From assembly GCA_018105865.1 (NCBI GenBank), contig CM030835.1:1509816-1573815 (forward strand): 64,000 nt of DNA. Reading direction: 5' to 3'. A program made the translations under genes and the position numbers. The notes under the pieces were generated by a model. That model saw only the letters and a program-made list of their open reading frames with translations. It was not told where the DNA came from and ran no database searches. This DNA is from Metaphire vulgaris (lineage: Eukaryota; Annelida; Clitellata; Crassiclitellata; Megascolecidae). Below, piece after piece: positions 37,695 to 50,800 of this stretch (position 1 is its first letter; each line of letters starts with the position of its first letter).

Positions 37695-40672
37695 TCAATT
37701 ATGCATCAGTTTTTGCTTTTTCTTTGTCTTTTCATTTTCAGAATCTGCAAAGCAAAAGTTTGATTAAATCATTAAAAAATAAAAATTCTCTCTAAAATCA
37801 AAACTGCACACATAAAATAATCCTTACACTTAGATGCCTAGCACACACAAATATACAAATAGTCACGCACAGATATACTTTATGGAAATAGATAAAAAAA
37901 ACTGCCAACTTTGAAACAGATGCTATTTCACTGTGAAAACTACATGGGTTTCATATTTTCAAAGATAAACACTTTTAAAAGGATAATTTATTTAATAAAC
38001 TATATGCTGTGAAAACCTTCAAAGTGTGAATTCTAGCTATGACATGTGTCATGACTTAAATAATTAATCAAAATCACGTAGTAATCAATCAATCAATCAA
38101 TCAATCAATCCAAACTTCTATGGCGCCACTATCATAATGCCCAGGGCATCAGCCGATGGCGCACCAAATCCAAATAGAATTAGAGCCAGGTTAATCCGGA
38201 AGATCAGTCAGAACAGCGGGGGAGCAAGCTAAGGGGGATAAGCCAAGTAAAAAACACAAACCTGGGAGTTTATGCTTCTTTTCTGCCTTTTCCATGTTCT
38301 CGAGGTTTTGCTTCCAGTTATCTGGTCGTTGTTTCAAATGCCCAATTGAACATTTGTGATAGATAAATTTACCAAAGCGATTTCCTTTTAATCGAGATTC
38401 ATGCTTTGCCAACTCCTTTGCAATTGTACATTTCTGTTCTAAGGTAGCATAATTCCAAAGGGCGTCAAACGTACGACTACCACACTTGTTACAGGCCAAG
38501 TCAAAATAGAAACCCTGCAAAAAGATACAATCGTACATTGCAGAAAACACAATAAAATGTTTTAACAAATTTAAGCAGGCCTTCAATACAAGTATAACCA
38601 ATTTAGCATACATAATTATTAAAGCCAAGGTTCCATAAAATTCAATGTAGTCAACAGTTGGGTACTTGTACTCCACAGTGCATTGCAAGTAATTAATTAA
38701 TTTACTAGCATTAAAATTATCATTAACAGCACAGGCTATTACTGGCAGAGTGCCATTAGATACAAGTACCTGATATTAATTAAGTGATGCAACACCAATC
38801 TATTCAGCAGTCTATTCTTCCTTTTGACTATTATAACGGTTAGATGTAGTGCAACAACAGTGGTGCAATAAATATTACCAGGATAGCTAATATTCAGATA
38901 TGTATGCTGTGCTCTAACCTTGTGTAAGTGCTAAGCATGTTATATGATTTACATGTACAATCATATAATATATACCTTCAGTTTGTTGTACAACATTCCC
39001 AGACTTTTCTCCTTGGCTGTATTCAGGAATACTTCTATAATGTAGCTTCCACACGAATCGCAGCAGACGTCTTTAAGCTCGACAGGCTTTAGTTCAAACA
39101 TGCTGCTTATAATCGGCCGATTGTTGGCAAACCTGAGAAGATTTTGAATCATCAGCGAGCCATGATAATTGACAGCTGTTACTTTGGGAGCAAGTATACC
39201 TTCATCAATCTGCAGAAGAAGTAAAGACAGTGGCTTGTCAGTCGTGCTATATTCCAAGTTAACAGTAGTAGACAAACGTACAGACAATGTCTTGATCAGC
39301 TCTAGTTTCCAAAACACAAATGTAAATATTGGAATCTTAATTTACTAGATTTTGAGCATTCTTCACAAAAGGTACTCCATAAATTATTCTTTACATTATA
39401 TTCCACCAAAGCAGGCATTACATTAATGTACAAATTCAACAAGAAATAACAATGACCAATGGAAAAATGCAATCAACAATGATACCATCGAATAATAGTA
39501 AATAGCAGACTGTATATATATATCTGAGTGTACTGTATATAAGGAGCACTATACAAGTTGTCCATGATAGACAGAAAATGGGAAATGAAGATAGTAAAAA
39601 TACAGCATGGAAAGCAAACTGATTGAAATTCAGGTTACGTGAAAACAATTATAAAGAGAAAACTCTGAAGTACTTTTTCTTCACTGGATTCAGAATCAGA
39701 CCCATCTGAATGAGAGCTTTCACTTGCTTTGTCAGGCTCATTCATTCGGTAAAATACTTCATAAGTAGTTAACGTCATAAGAAGTGGAATCAATTTGCAC
39801 TGTCTTTCGGGTGGATTGTCACAATGAAATGCAACCCGAAGACTCTAGAAGTAAAAAAATTACTTCCACTGCAAAAATAAACTTTACACAAAATAAAAAC
39901 GATCAAACTCATTCACATATATGTTTCATAGCCAAAAATCAGTACTTACCACACTAATGGTCTCATCTAAACAATGCCTGTGGCTACGTGTCTGTTCAAA
40001 GGAGTATGGTTTTGAATGCTACTAAACTAGTAAATGAATTAGCATAGCGGTCAAGAGCTGCTGTCAGCATGTATATATACACGAGCACGCCCTATCACGT
40101 GGCTCTTCTTCCATTAAAATTAATTATAAACTAAGGTACAAATTCTCTAAGAATTCTCAGGCCAAATACCAGTTTCAACACAGCTACTTAGTGAAGGAGG
40201 ACAATCAGACACATGTACTTCTGCAGATTTCATATTCAATCTCACGATCAAATGTACTGCAGTATTTTAAAGGCACGCATCCATATTTAAAGACACTAAA
40301 ACAACAATACCTTGATGAGACCTGGTTGAGTTGACTTGTGTCTTATGCTAGACTCGGTCAGTGCAACAATGACACCAAAATGGTTCAGCTCAAGTATCGA
40401 TTCGAGCTCAGAAGACAACTCAGTAAACATCTCCTCGAGCTGAAAAGAAAATGGTCAAGATTCAAATTCATTAACTGCACATTGAAATTTGCACTCCTTT
40501 TAACACATTGACTGCGGCACTATTTCTTCGCCAGGCACAACCGCTATGAACCAGGGTCTACATCGTGCAACATTCGTCAGCAGCACCCTGCAGTGCCTAA
40601 GTACAGACGTCACCTCGTGTCCGCAGCGGTCAACGTGTTAAATGACAACAAAGACTGCCAGTATTATGGTAA

Positions 40673-40703
<31 letters not shown>

Positions 40704-43702
40704 ACATTTAGATGACTTTAAGGCAACTGTTGGTCGACATTAATTAATACTTTCAGTCATCAGATCAGTAAAAAATTATCGAAACTACAAACCTGTTCAT
40801 CATTTCTGGCATGGATAATCAATTTCTGCAAAACAAAATTGGCAACGGGATCTTTAGCGATGTCGGTTAAGCGGCCCTTGAAATGCTTTCGCCAGATTTT
40901 CTTGTATATTTTTTCTGGAGCTGTCATCAACAACTGCTCCACTAAACGAGATCCAATCTCATGCTTAAGATTTTCTGACAATCTAACAATCAGAACAACA
41001 CCTAAGTCATTACTTCTTTGTATCAATTAACAGTAGTTTACTGTAACAGGATATTGAAGCTCAAAATGTTTTATTTTTAATAGATATGTGAATTATTATG
41101 ACAGTCAAAAGAACAGCATTACAACAGTTATGAGGTCATAAAATTAATATGAACAAATGTTTGTCTTGATTCAAACAATTGGACCCATGCTCATTCACCC
41201 TTAAGTATTTTGCACATAAACTGAACATTAAGTGATTTTTCTTCCGACAGTCACAGGTGAATTTCGCCAAATCGTCTTAAAGCAGAACGATTTAACATCA
41301 TCCTTCAATGCTTGGCTATATACCTATTATCATTATTAGTGAACCTCCATGGTGTCATCTGAGTAATGCATTTGGCATCATTCGATGGTTGCTCCAGATT
41401 GTAACTGTAATACCCCATCGTCAAAATCAATAAGTCAGTCCGACTTTCTGGTCCTGGTTATGATGGAGAGACAGTAGAGAACAGGTACACTTTGAGTCTG
41501 GATCAAAATGTCGTAAGGGGCTATCCATTAATTATGTCAACAATTTCTGGGCAATTTTTGACTACCCCTGCCAACAACTGTCAACTTTCAGTGATCCCCT
41601 ATAATTATGTCAAAAACTTTTGACCCCCCCCCCCAAGGTCATTGACGGGTCCCCATAAAAAGTTTAGGTTATTATTTGTTGTGCGGTGATGACCTTCCCC
41701 CCTTTTTTGCTCATCAAATGTCAAAATGATTACCTTTTTGCTTGTCAGGCTTTTATTTGTTGTAATAAATTTATTATTTCATGAAATTTCCTTTTTTTCG
41801 TTATTTGTAAAAGTGAAATTGTTGACATCAACTTCTCTTGACCACCCGCTCTCTCTCTCTCTCTCTCAACAACTGTCAAACTTTTTCAAACCACTTCCTC
41901 CTATTTTGTTGACGTAATTAATGGACAGCCTCTAAAAGATTCAGCAGAGAAGACAATGTTGGGAGTGAATTGCATATTCTCGGCCCAGCCACTGAAAATG
42001 CACGGAGCAAGTGAGCGGTATCTGCAGGGTTAATGTGTCCGAAGACCCAGTTGAGTGTTTCTGAGCCGGTCAGTGAGCAACGATCAGAGACATGATGGCT
42101 GGCTTGAATGTAATACCTTGAGGACCATAAAGCAGATTTCAAAGTCAAGTCAAGTTACTGCCTGAATCCACTCTATTGCATTCAGGTGACAAGAAATAAA
42201 TTGTCAAAATCTGAAACTGAAACAAATAAAGCATAAATAAAACTTCATCTTACCCATTTTCAGGAGCTGCGGGAAATATCTCGGCATTTGACAACAACCG
42301 CCGAAACAAATCTACGGACACTGCAGAATCCAACGATCCTAAACACAGGACAATTGTCTGGAGGATCGGATTCGATAAGTTGTTATGCACATGATCTGAT
42401 AAAAACAGCATTTTAACGCAATTTACTCAGAATATTTCAGAACAAATTTGCAATTACAAAGAAATAGCAAAAAAGAGATCATTTTAAAGTTAACCTTTGT
42501 CTTAGGTTTACACATTTTGAATAGGCACTTTGCAGATAAGCCTGAAAGATACTATTAAGGCTGCTTTCTACCATATACACATGAAATCACCCTTCAACAA
42601 GTGGTCATGACTAAGATAAGCCTCAAAGATACTATTAAGATACTATATGATAAATATACTACAAAGATACTATAGGCCTTCCACCATGTATACATGAAAT
42701 CACCCTTCAACAAGTGGTCATGAATAAAATGCAGCAACCAATTAGTGGAGTGAACTATTGCAACAAGAGAAACAAGAGCATGGTAATGAAACTGCTGAAA
42801 ATTCAGACTATATCATCTAACATGCCGCTAAAATACCACTGAATATCATTTCCAGTACTCGGCAACTAGCATTAGGAGAAAATAAAAGTCAAGCACACGT
42901 GTAAAAATGTTCAATAATTACCAGGAAGTTTGGGCAGATTTATGATGCATGAAAAAAGTTCGTGGAGTTTCTCTAAATAACGCACCGGTGGTCTTTGCAA
43001 TTTAATTTCTGAAACAGTCAGAAAATCAATGAAATAATTAATGCTAGAATATTTATTATTAAGTTAAAAATCTTTAGGAAATACAAAATAGAAAATCCAA
43101 AAAAGTCAAAATCAGAATATGGAGAAAAATAATTTCAAGATCAATAGCCAAATTGACTGTTCAAGTAAGCACTAACTTCACTAATAAATTATTATTAGAC
43201 TCAGTCTAATCAAAAAAAAATTATTCATTACTCATTAATTAATACAATTACATGCTAAAACTTATAACTGCGCTTAGTACTTATTGGCAATAACTAATAC
43301 CACACAGCCAACGAATTACTTAACAACTTGCAATTTAGTTACAAATATTTTTTTTAAATGCATGAAGTTCTGAATTACAAAATTTTATAAATTTAGTGCA
43401 AACTTTTTAAAGTCCTAAATTAAACAACGGTAACACTCTATAAGTTCAGTGACAGTTCACATTATTATTTGTTAAGTATGAAACTATTAAGTAAATAAGT
43501 AACAAAGTAAGACCGAAACACATTTAGCAACAGGTACTACTGTATAGTTTTTTAGGATTTGTGAAAATGGCCAGAGCCAGAATTCAGTACAACCCTACTT
43601 ATTTCGCACCTCATTCAAGAGAAGTTTGGTAAAGTGCCTTTGACTTTGGTTCCCATGACACCCACACCACTATAAAATTGTCTTAATAATAACAATAAAT
43701 AA

Positions 43703-43733
<31 letters not shown>

Positions 43734-45398
43734 TAATAAAAATAAACAGAATCAACCTAAGTTAAAATTCATCAGAAAAACCTCAAACAGCAGATAAGAC
43801 GATATTAAGTAAACATATTTTGCACTCAATTAGCAACCATAATCAGTTCTGACGAGTCAAATATATCAATTCCAAAACACTATAAAATAACGTACTTTTC
43901 AATTCCTTCTGCAGAGATGCTTTGCCACGCACAATATTTTCGGATACTTGACAACCGGCCAAAACTTCAAAGAGAACTCGAATCACGTGACTGGCTGCAA
44001 AATGCTGCATAAAGAACGCAATCTTCGACTTCAAGAAATCACTGAATTCGATGATCAGTGCACCACACGACTTTGTCTCATCATCAGGACCATCTGCTTC
44101 TTCATCTCCTATAACAATAACCATTAGAAGTGCAGATAATTAACCCCTTTACCGTGCATTTAACTGTAACTCAATGTAAAATGGACGGATATATTTGGGG
44201 TTCCCGGGAAAGAGGTTAATGCAATTTACAGCACCTAAGGAAAAAATATAAATATAATCTATGAAATAGTAATTTCAAAGCAGATTCAAATTCAACAAAA
44301 TTTTAAACGCTAAGAGTAATAATTATTGAAAGCCTTCATACCTAAGTATTTGTTTACACAGAGCAGCAATGACTGCAAGACATAGCTGGCACTGCGGTCA
44401 CAGCATCCCAGCTCCCAGTCCTGCGAAAAATTGCTAAGAACGGCTCTCAACTGCTGATGATTTGCAAATTCCAAGACTCTCTCGACAATCACACTCACAG
44501 TTTTATCCTGTGAGACTTTTAGTCCTTCTTCAGAAATCGACTTTAGAACAGCATTAAGGCAAGATGCTGAAACAAACAAGTCTAATTTAATTTACTCTTA
44601 TTCGCTATATGTCAAATATGATTTCACGATCATTAAATCTCACAAACATCAGTCATTATTATATTCATAGTTCCATTTATGCAATAATTTAAGATTGATA
44701 TAATGCAAGTTTTGCCATAGTTTGTAAAAGCCACAGTGTGGATAAGTACACTGATCCATTAATAAGCATATGAGTACTGTGTTCAGATATGCCAACAGAC
44801 TGGTATTAAATTGCTATGCAAAAAAATGCATGATGTAAGTAATCTGATATTCACAACACCCGCCCTTTAGATCTGAAGACCACTTGCTGACTACCTATTA
44901 TTATACAGATAAGCTGAAGAAAAGCCACTTCAGATGACAGACGTTTGTCTCTCAATTGCAGAAAATATAACAGTTGTTTCTAAATCACAATAACCACAAA
45001 CTGCCCCAACAGGATGAGCTGCATCATTTACAATTCATGAATGCGATAGTATTTCTAAAATTCTGTAACTCTTTTTCTGTCTGTCAGATCTTCCAAAGAA
45101 TTGCATAAACACATCTTTTCTATTTGGCTCTTCCTTCACAGTCTGTCTCACTGTTGCTCACTGATCTCTGAACCTGATTTGATCTTCAACGGATGGATTT
45201 GAAATACCCTCGATTAATACCGCTTTATTAGAACTGGTGCGTTTAGAGAACAATATTTTTGTTACCTACAATAATAATAATAATTATTATTATTATTAAT
45301 AGAGCTAACAAAAATATTGTTATTGTAATTATTATAATTATAATTATTGTGATTATGATTATTATGATTACGACTACGACTATGATGATGAGGACGGT

Positions 45399-45463
<65 letters not shown>

Positions 45464-45617
45464 TTGTTGTTGGTGATAATGTACCTTTGCTTGCTTCACT
45501 ATCAAATTCAAGCTCGCCGTTAATAACTTTTGCAACATTCTCATAGTACATAAATGTCTGTTTGTCCAAAACGTGAGACTGCGGCTTTCGCTTAGGGCGT
45601 TTTTTATCTTTTCCCAT
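37695..45617 (-). CDS. NOP9: NOP9-like Pumilio-repeat nucleolar RNA-binding protein
   Basis: NOP9 binds pre-rRNA near the small-subunit cleavage sites and acts in 40S ribosome biogenesis in the nucleolus. Twelve exons: 45485-45617, 44342-44566, 43896-44108, 42922-43008, 42254-42395, 40793-41015, 40311-40439, 39950-39991, 39674-39844, 38976-39209, 38262-38514 and 37695-37744. The total is 633 codons plus stop, close to the human length. The start MGKDKKRPKRK is basic and nucleolar-type. Pumilio-like helices are seen at DRSASYVLQSLL, FAASHVIRVLFE, DPVANFVLQKLI, HGSLMIQNLLRFAN, CDSCGSYIIEVFL, CNKCGSRTFDALW and NRFGKFIYHKC. The C-terminus is lysine-rich (EKTKKKQKL). Exon 6 uses the acceptor at 41017-41016, the one I found that keeps frame with exon 5. 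An acidic serine-rich linker ends exon 9. Confidence 0.93.
38083..38215 (-). mobile_element. Second copy of the TTGA-tailed retroposon (NOP9 intron 11)
   Basis: A (CAAT)n run at 38083-38110 is followed by CTTCTATGGCGCCACTATCA and the same body as the copy at 8512-8745, about 90 percent alike by eye. The copies diverge near 38215. Confidence 0.6.
41514..41935. mobile_element. TAA-flanked MITE, 416 bp (NOP9 intron)
   Basis: Left end GGGGCTATCCATTAATTATG and right end TAATTAATGGACAGCCTC are inverted, followed inward by GTCAACAA/TTGTTGAC, and flanked by TAA. It carries an internal C-run and a CT microsatellite. The ends resemble the widespread GGGGCTGTCCAT... MITEs of invertebrates. Confidence 0.65.
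41938..42150 (-). mobile_element. LINE reverse transcriptase C-terminal fragment (NOP9 intron)
   Basis: A minus-strand frame contains FSVAGPRICNSLPTLSS, the FSVAGPR.WNSLP motif near the C-terminus of CR1/L2-type LINEs, with the Trp replaced by Cys. It is truncated on both sides and abuts the TAA-flanked MITE. Confidence 0.6.
44140..44219. mobile_element. piggyBac-like MITE, copy 4
   Basis: It lies just upstream of NOP9 exon 3 (intron 2). Core GTAACTCAATGTAAAATGGA is kept; the right terminus has mutated to AAAGAGG-TTAA, so the inverted repeat is partly lost. Confidence 0.65.
45255..45475. repeat. (ACT)n and ATT-rich microsatellite in NOP9 intron 1
   Basis: Mixed ATT/ATG trinucleotides lead to a pure (CTA)n block at about 45400-45463, a few bases past the NOP9 exon 1 donor. 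Confidence 0.95.
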
Positions 45618-45680
45618 TTTTACAATTACTCAAATTAATTAACTAACTGATTAATTAACAGATCAAAACTTTCTTTGCTT

Positions 45681-45708
45681 CACGTGTTGATTTCGCTCAA
45701 ATCACGTG
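45681..45708. promoter_or_regulatory. Two CACGTG E-boxes upstream of NOP9
   Basis: CACGTG palindromes occur at 45681-45686 and 45703-45708, 64 and 86 bases upstream of the NOP9 start codon and 22 bases apart. The second is in the longer TCACGTGA form. E-boxes of this kind bind bHLH-zip factors such as MYC/MAX, USF or MiT/TFE, and ribosome-biogenesis genes are typical MYC targets. The sites are seen directly; their use is inferred. Confidence 0.55.
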
Positions 45709-45837
45709 ACAATACTGTGAACAGCATAGATTTAATATCATATTTGTTAGGCTTTAGAATAACCAGATGAAATGTCAACTGTTTATAAGCATTTTAAAAA
45801 ACATTTTAAAGTGCACTGATTTAAAGTCCTTGCCAAC

Positions 45838-46511
45838 AATGATTACAGCCATAGACTTTAATATCACAAGACAGAGTCTATGGTATCAGAAAGTGAGGCC
45901 AGTTTGCATGGATGGTGTGTCAAGAAATGTTTATCCCGCTGAAATCTTGAAAATTTTGGTACACTGTTGGAACGAATATCGTTTAGCCGTTTAACTTATT
46001 TAGTGTGGACTAGTTGTTTAAAATATTGTGTAATTGATCGTCTGATTTATGCGAATAGCCGCGACGTTGCGCAGTCGCTGCCTTCGAAAATTACATAGAC
46101 ATAGGTCACATAGTAACATAGGCTTATAGTCGTATAAATCAGCACTGCACAAAACGGCTTCAAACTCAACTAATAATCGACCTAAAAATCTACTTTTACG
46201 ATACGATTATAGTATTTATATTCGGAAATCAATTGGCACGAATAAGAATTGTGGAAAATATGAGTAAAAGATCAAACGGAACACATTTAAAGCAACTATG
46301 GTACACCATATTAAAGCGGTGACGTCGTCCATATCTAAGTAGGCGCTGCACTCAAATAAATATGATAGCGCTAAAGAATTATGAGGTCTTCAAGATATCT
46401 GCGGGGTAAACATTTCTTGACACACCATCCATGCAAACTGGCTTCAACTTTGGCCTGACTTTGCCATAGATAGACGGCATCCAGTGTATTATAATAAATC
46501 TATGATTACAG
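45838..46511. mobile_element. Inverted-repeat element between NOP9 and RPL3 (about 670 bp)
   Basis: About 100 bp around 45858-45955 recurs inverted at 46385-46475, including GTTTGCATGGATGGTGTGTC and AAGAAATGTTTA. The outer ends both read GATTACAG/CTGTAATC next to CATAGA. This looks like a non-autonomous DNA transposon with diverged arms. Confidence 0.55.
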
Positions 46512-46902
46512 CATCAAATGGTTTAGTGAAAAAATGGAGTTGAGCGAAAATCAATTAATGCTATTTGAAAAGCAAAATGGAGGTGAAAGATATTAGATCA
46601 AAAGGCCTATGCTGTATTAAACTATTAATATCATAGGCGGATTTAGAGTTTAATATTTGGGTAGGCTAGCATGTGGGTCTGGGAGTGCCGTCCAGCAAAA
46701 ATTGTATGTTTATGTCATAAGTGTGTAATTAAAATCTACCGACAATGCGCTATGTAGCCTACCGCTGTACTTATAAGTAACTTGCAGTGCTGAAAGTCAG
46801 CGGGAACGCGCGGGAACTAAGTTCCCTCACCTTTTTGGACTATGAAAATTTGTTTCCATAATTTCTCAATATTTGTTCGAATATTGTAAAAGCTAATACT
46901 GT

Positions 46903-47460
46903 CAAGGATCGACTACTGCAATAGTTTATTATTCGGTCTTCCGGAGCGTCAGTTAAATCGTTTACAGTCGGTACTAAACCTATCTGCACGGCTAGTCTTT
47001 CGAAGCCGCTGGCGCGAGCACGTCACGCCGCTGTTGCGAGACCGCCTTCACTGGCTTCGAGTCCAGGAACGAATCGTTTATAAGCGTTGCTGGCTCACTC
47101 ATCGAGCTTTATACGATCCATTCTGCCCCGACTACCTAGCCACGCTGATACAACGATCCACGGTGAACGAACGACGATCGCAGCTACGGTCTGGAAGTCG
47201 GGTCCAGCTGCTCGTCCCTGCTCCACTATTCTAAGTTCGGTGAACGATCGGTCAGGCGGGGCAACCCGCTCCCTGTGGAACTCTCTGCCAGACTGTGTGA
47301 CTAATTCTGACTCTGTTGAGACTTTCAGAACGAACCTAAAAACACACTTATTTAACATCGCATATAAGTGACACGTGTCAAAGCGCTCTTGTTTTTAGCC
47401 TAAGCTATGCTTACTGCGCTATAGAAGTTGTCTGATAATAATAATAATAATAATAATAAA
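46903..47460 (+). mobile_element. 5'-truncated CR1/L2-like LINE, reverse transcriptase C-terminus
   Basis: The translation reads RIDYCNSLLFGLPERQLNRL, then LHWLRVQERI.YK, then, after a frameshift near 47232, SLWNSLPDCV and FRTNLKTHLFNIAYK. These are standard C-terminal motifs of Jockey/CR1/L2-type non-LTR retrotransposons. A GCGCTATAGAAGTTGTCTG segment and a (TAA)n tail at 47434-47460 close it. It lies upstream of RPL3. Confidence 0.8.
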
Positions 47461-47519
47461 AGCACCGTGTACTTGTTGCAAGCAATATAGAAATGTAAAT
47501 GCTGGCTACCCATAGTTCG

Positions 47520-47537
47520 TTAGGGTTAGGGTTAGGG
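47520..47537 (+). repeat. Short TTAGGG telomere-type run
   Basis: Three perfect TTAGGG units, 353 bases upstream of the RPL3 ATG, just after the LINE tail. Confidence 0.9.
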
Positions 47538-47862
47538 TTGCGCCAAAAGGGTTCCAGCACCTTTTATCACATACTTTCAACACTGGCTATATTTCATACC
47601 CTTGGACAACAGAGCAGATCATTAAGATAAAACGAGAGCCTATGAAGAGAAGCCAATTGAAAAATTAGTTTGAAGCGTGCCACAAAATTCGGTTCGTTGG
47701 GAAATCTAACAGACAGAAGAAGAGTTTAAAACTTTCGCTCCTGCGTAAGAAAAATGAACCAATTGCGCACAATCAGCAACGATTTTTTTTGCTGAGAATG
47801 ATTATGAAGAAATTTCTTACCTACACAATTTTGTGTTTTGAACGGAAGTCGTTCTGGCAATT

Positions 47863-47874
47863 CCTTTCCGTTTT
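47863..47874 (+). promoter_or_regulatory. Candidate 5'TOP pyrimidine tract of RPL3
   Basis: A CCTTTCCGTTTT run lies 16-27 bases upstream of the RPL3 start codon. Ribosomal-protein mRNAs in animals usually begin at a C followed by pyrimidines and are then translated under mTORC1/LARP1 control. Position and composition fit, but the transcription start is inferred, not observed. Confidence 0.5.
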
Positions 47875-47889
47875 GACACACAAGAGAAG

Positions 47890-50800
47890 ATGGTGAGGAT
47901 TTTAGGGATTGTCAACAGAATCACATTGATCCACTTTAATCCTGTTATTAAGACTTGATTTTCTACATGAAATTTACGCCATTAAATGGTTGAGACATCG
48001 CTGATATTATTTTAAGATAATTGCTGCTGCTGATAGACGGATATTTTGCTGTTTATAGAAACGCGAATCTTATCTCACTAGCCAACGTGACCCATACATA
48101 CAATCTCTTGTGCAGTAACGAAGCAAAGTTGAGAGCTATTGAGTGCTATTTAGGCACAAACGTGATTATAAGAAATGCGTGTCATGTACTACAGCTCAAT
48201 TATTGGATTAGTCTTGCGCAGGTGGCAAGAGCACGTTATGTATATGATATATCGGTATAGCTACTGAGGATAACAGACGCGGAGAAAGGAGCTTTTATTG
48301 GGTTTTCTTTTCTAGTCGCATCGTAAGTTTTCCGCCCCGAGACATGGATCTTTGGGATTTCTGCCCAAGAAGAGGAGTCGTCGCCATCGTGGAAAAGTTA
48401 AAGCTTTTCCAAGAGATGATAAGACGAAGCCGGTCCATCCAACAGCTTTCATTGGTTATAAGGCTGGAATGACTCATGTTGTCCGTGAAGTTGACAGACC
48501 TGGATCAAGTTTGTTCACATATTGTGATATTAATAGCTGAACATCACTTTATATGTAATTCCTTAATGAAAAACATCATAATTATGCTTTTAAATGTCAG
48601 TTCGACTAGAAAACAATTGTAGCCTTATATAATCTTAGTATTGTACTGAAAAATCATTAAATTAATATTATGAGTGTGGTGGATTAGTTGCCTAGAACTA
48701 CACTTGTATGTATCGGGTATCAGGGCACTTGAGAGATAGTTTGCGGAGTTCAGATAAAAAGATAAGTTTGTAGATATGCAGTGAATAAATAAACAGTAGG
48801 TGTGTGAATGAAATATAATTTTACACACTTTAGAAGTAAAAAATGTGATTGGGCATCAGTTTCCCCAGCTGTAGCGTATCAGGGAACCCAACCTGAAACA
48901 TTTGGAGTGTGAATTTTATAACCCCAAAACAGCAAAGAACATATTTTTAGAAATTGTTTCTGATTCCAAATTTTCTGAACGTATCGAAACGGGGGCAATT
49001 TTCCCACAATAACTATTTCTGTGGAATGGGTGGGGACTATTATTCAGACATGCTAATTCGTGTAAGATTTGCTGTAAGTGAAAAAGTTATGGGGGAGGGG
49101 TTGGCCTTCATGTAAACCTATTCCAGCATAATTAATAAGATAAAATTCTTTGAGATAGTATTTTATATATTGTTTTTAGTCCAAAGTTGTTTGCCCCAGA
49201 ATTTACTAGCAATCTGAAATTTGGTGCAGCTGTGGTGCTTTAACAGTGACAGTAATGAAATGGTATTACCGATAATTCAAAAATTAAACTGATAAATGCC
49301 ATATTGTCTTTTTTTTGATTGTTAGAGGTTCATAAGAAGGAAATTGTTGAGGCAGTCACTGTCCTTGAAACTCCTCCCATGATTGTTGTTGGTCTGGTTG
49401 GATACATTGAGACTCCGAAAGGCTTGCGCACCTTCAGGACTGTCTGGGCAGAGCACATCAGTGATGAATGCAAGCGTCGATTTTACAAGAACTGGTGAGA
49501 TTTCTCTTCATGGACTTCTTATTGCTACTAGGAGGACAACTATAATGCCGTGGCATGACAAAGGTCAAAGTTAAGGGCAGGCGAAACTTTAAATTCTTTC
49601 GGAACAAAATACGAGTTGGCTGTGAGTTCTGTAGGATTTGATTCTTTTGTGTGGTTGTGTGGCTGATTTTCACCGAAGGTGAAGGTTGAATTAGTGAAGT
49701 GTGGAATGTTGATCAATGAGAGGAGGTACTCCGGGACAGTATGGGTTGTTCAAGACTCTGTGAGTGTGCAGGAATCGATTAAAGATGATTCACCTGAGAA
49801 TTTGTGGCCAGTGGAGTTTGTCTCAGGAGGGGCATTGCTTTGTCATTCCAATCTTTGGCAAATATATTTTTTGCTGAAATTCTTTATACTTTTATTAAGT
49901 ATATGGTTAAATTTGATCTAAACAGCTTAGATTGGTATTGTATTTATGAAAAATTTAATTTTGTAAAATTTTGTCAATCTTGAAGTCTATTGTTCGCAAT
50001 ATGAATCTACGAAGAGTATAATGACCTTTGTCAATGGACAGGCTGCAACATAGTTTACTATGCCAGCCGTCTTTTTTCTCATGATACTCGGAGCACAGGT
50101 TGGATTGCTTTCTGGAAGCTTCTGTGGCTACGAGTTGAAGAGAACGTAACGACCAGCACTCCTCTCACTTGACAGTGAAGAGTGCTCCGTTATTCATTGC
50201 CCTGGTGATTTTATTAAAGGTATCGGTCCAAGAAGAAGGCTTTTACCAAGGCTTCAGTCAAATGGACTGATGAGAGTGGAAAGAAAGAGATTGACAAGGA
50301 CCTGAACAAGATCAAGAAGTATTGTTCAGTTGTTCGAGTTATTGCCCATACGCAGGTAAGTTTAAGCTTTTTACTCTGGTTTTTATAGATCTTATTAAAT
50401 TGTTGTAAAAGCCATTTCCCCAAGTAGTTTGTGTTATAATCTCTGCCAGCATTTGAGTGAATAATTCCTTCCAAGTTAAATGCTGTGATTAACTTTCCTT
50501 TTCAAGAAAGATGAGCACATGAGGTATAATTGAATTAAGCACAGGTGATTCAAAGAATGTTATAAGTAAGTAAGTAAGTAACATTCAGATTAATGTGGGG
50601 TGACTCGTCCACAGGTGGGCTACGTGAACACATTACAGAGTTAAAGTTCATAACTGGTGTGGAACAACCAAGTTTTTAGCCTCTTTTTGAAAATGTTAAG
50701 TGAAGAGGAAAGTTGAATGAATGGAGGTAGAACGTTATATCAAAATGGTACAAGACATGAAACTGATGATATTAAAATGAATTTTAGCAGTGAAGCTTCA

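Larger units (their letters stand above)
45618..47889. other. Head-to-head spacer between NOP9 and RPL3
   Basis: It holds the NOP9 E-boxes, the inverted-repeat element at 45838-46511, the LINE fragment at 46903-47460, a short TTAGGG run at 47520-47537 and, next to RPL3, about 350 bp of unique sequence likely to be its promoter. Confidence 0.6.

Noticed and set aside
45243..45546. Long poly-Val and poly-Thr frames around NOP9 exon 1
   Set aside because: The poly-Val and poly-Thr parts read into the CTA microsatellite; only the first 44 codons of the minus frame are NOP9 exon 1, ending at the donor at 45484.
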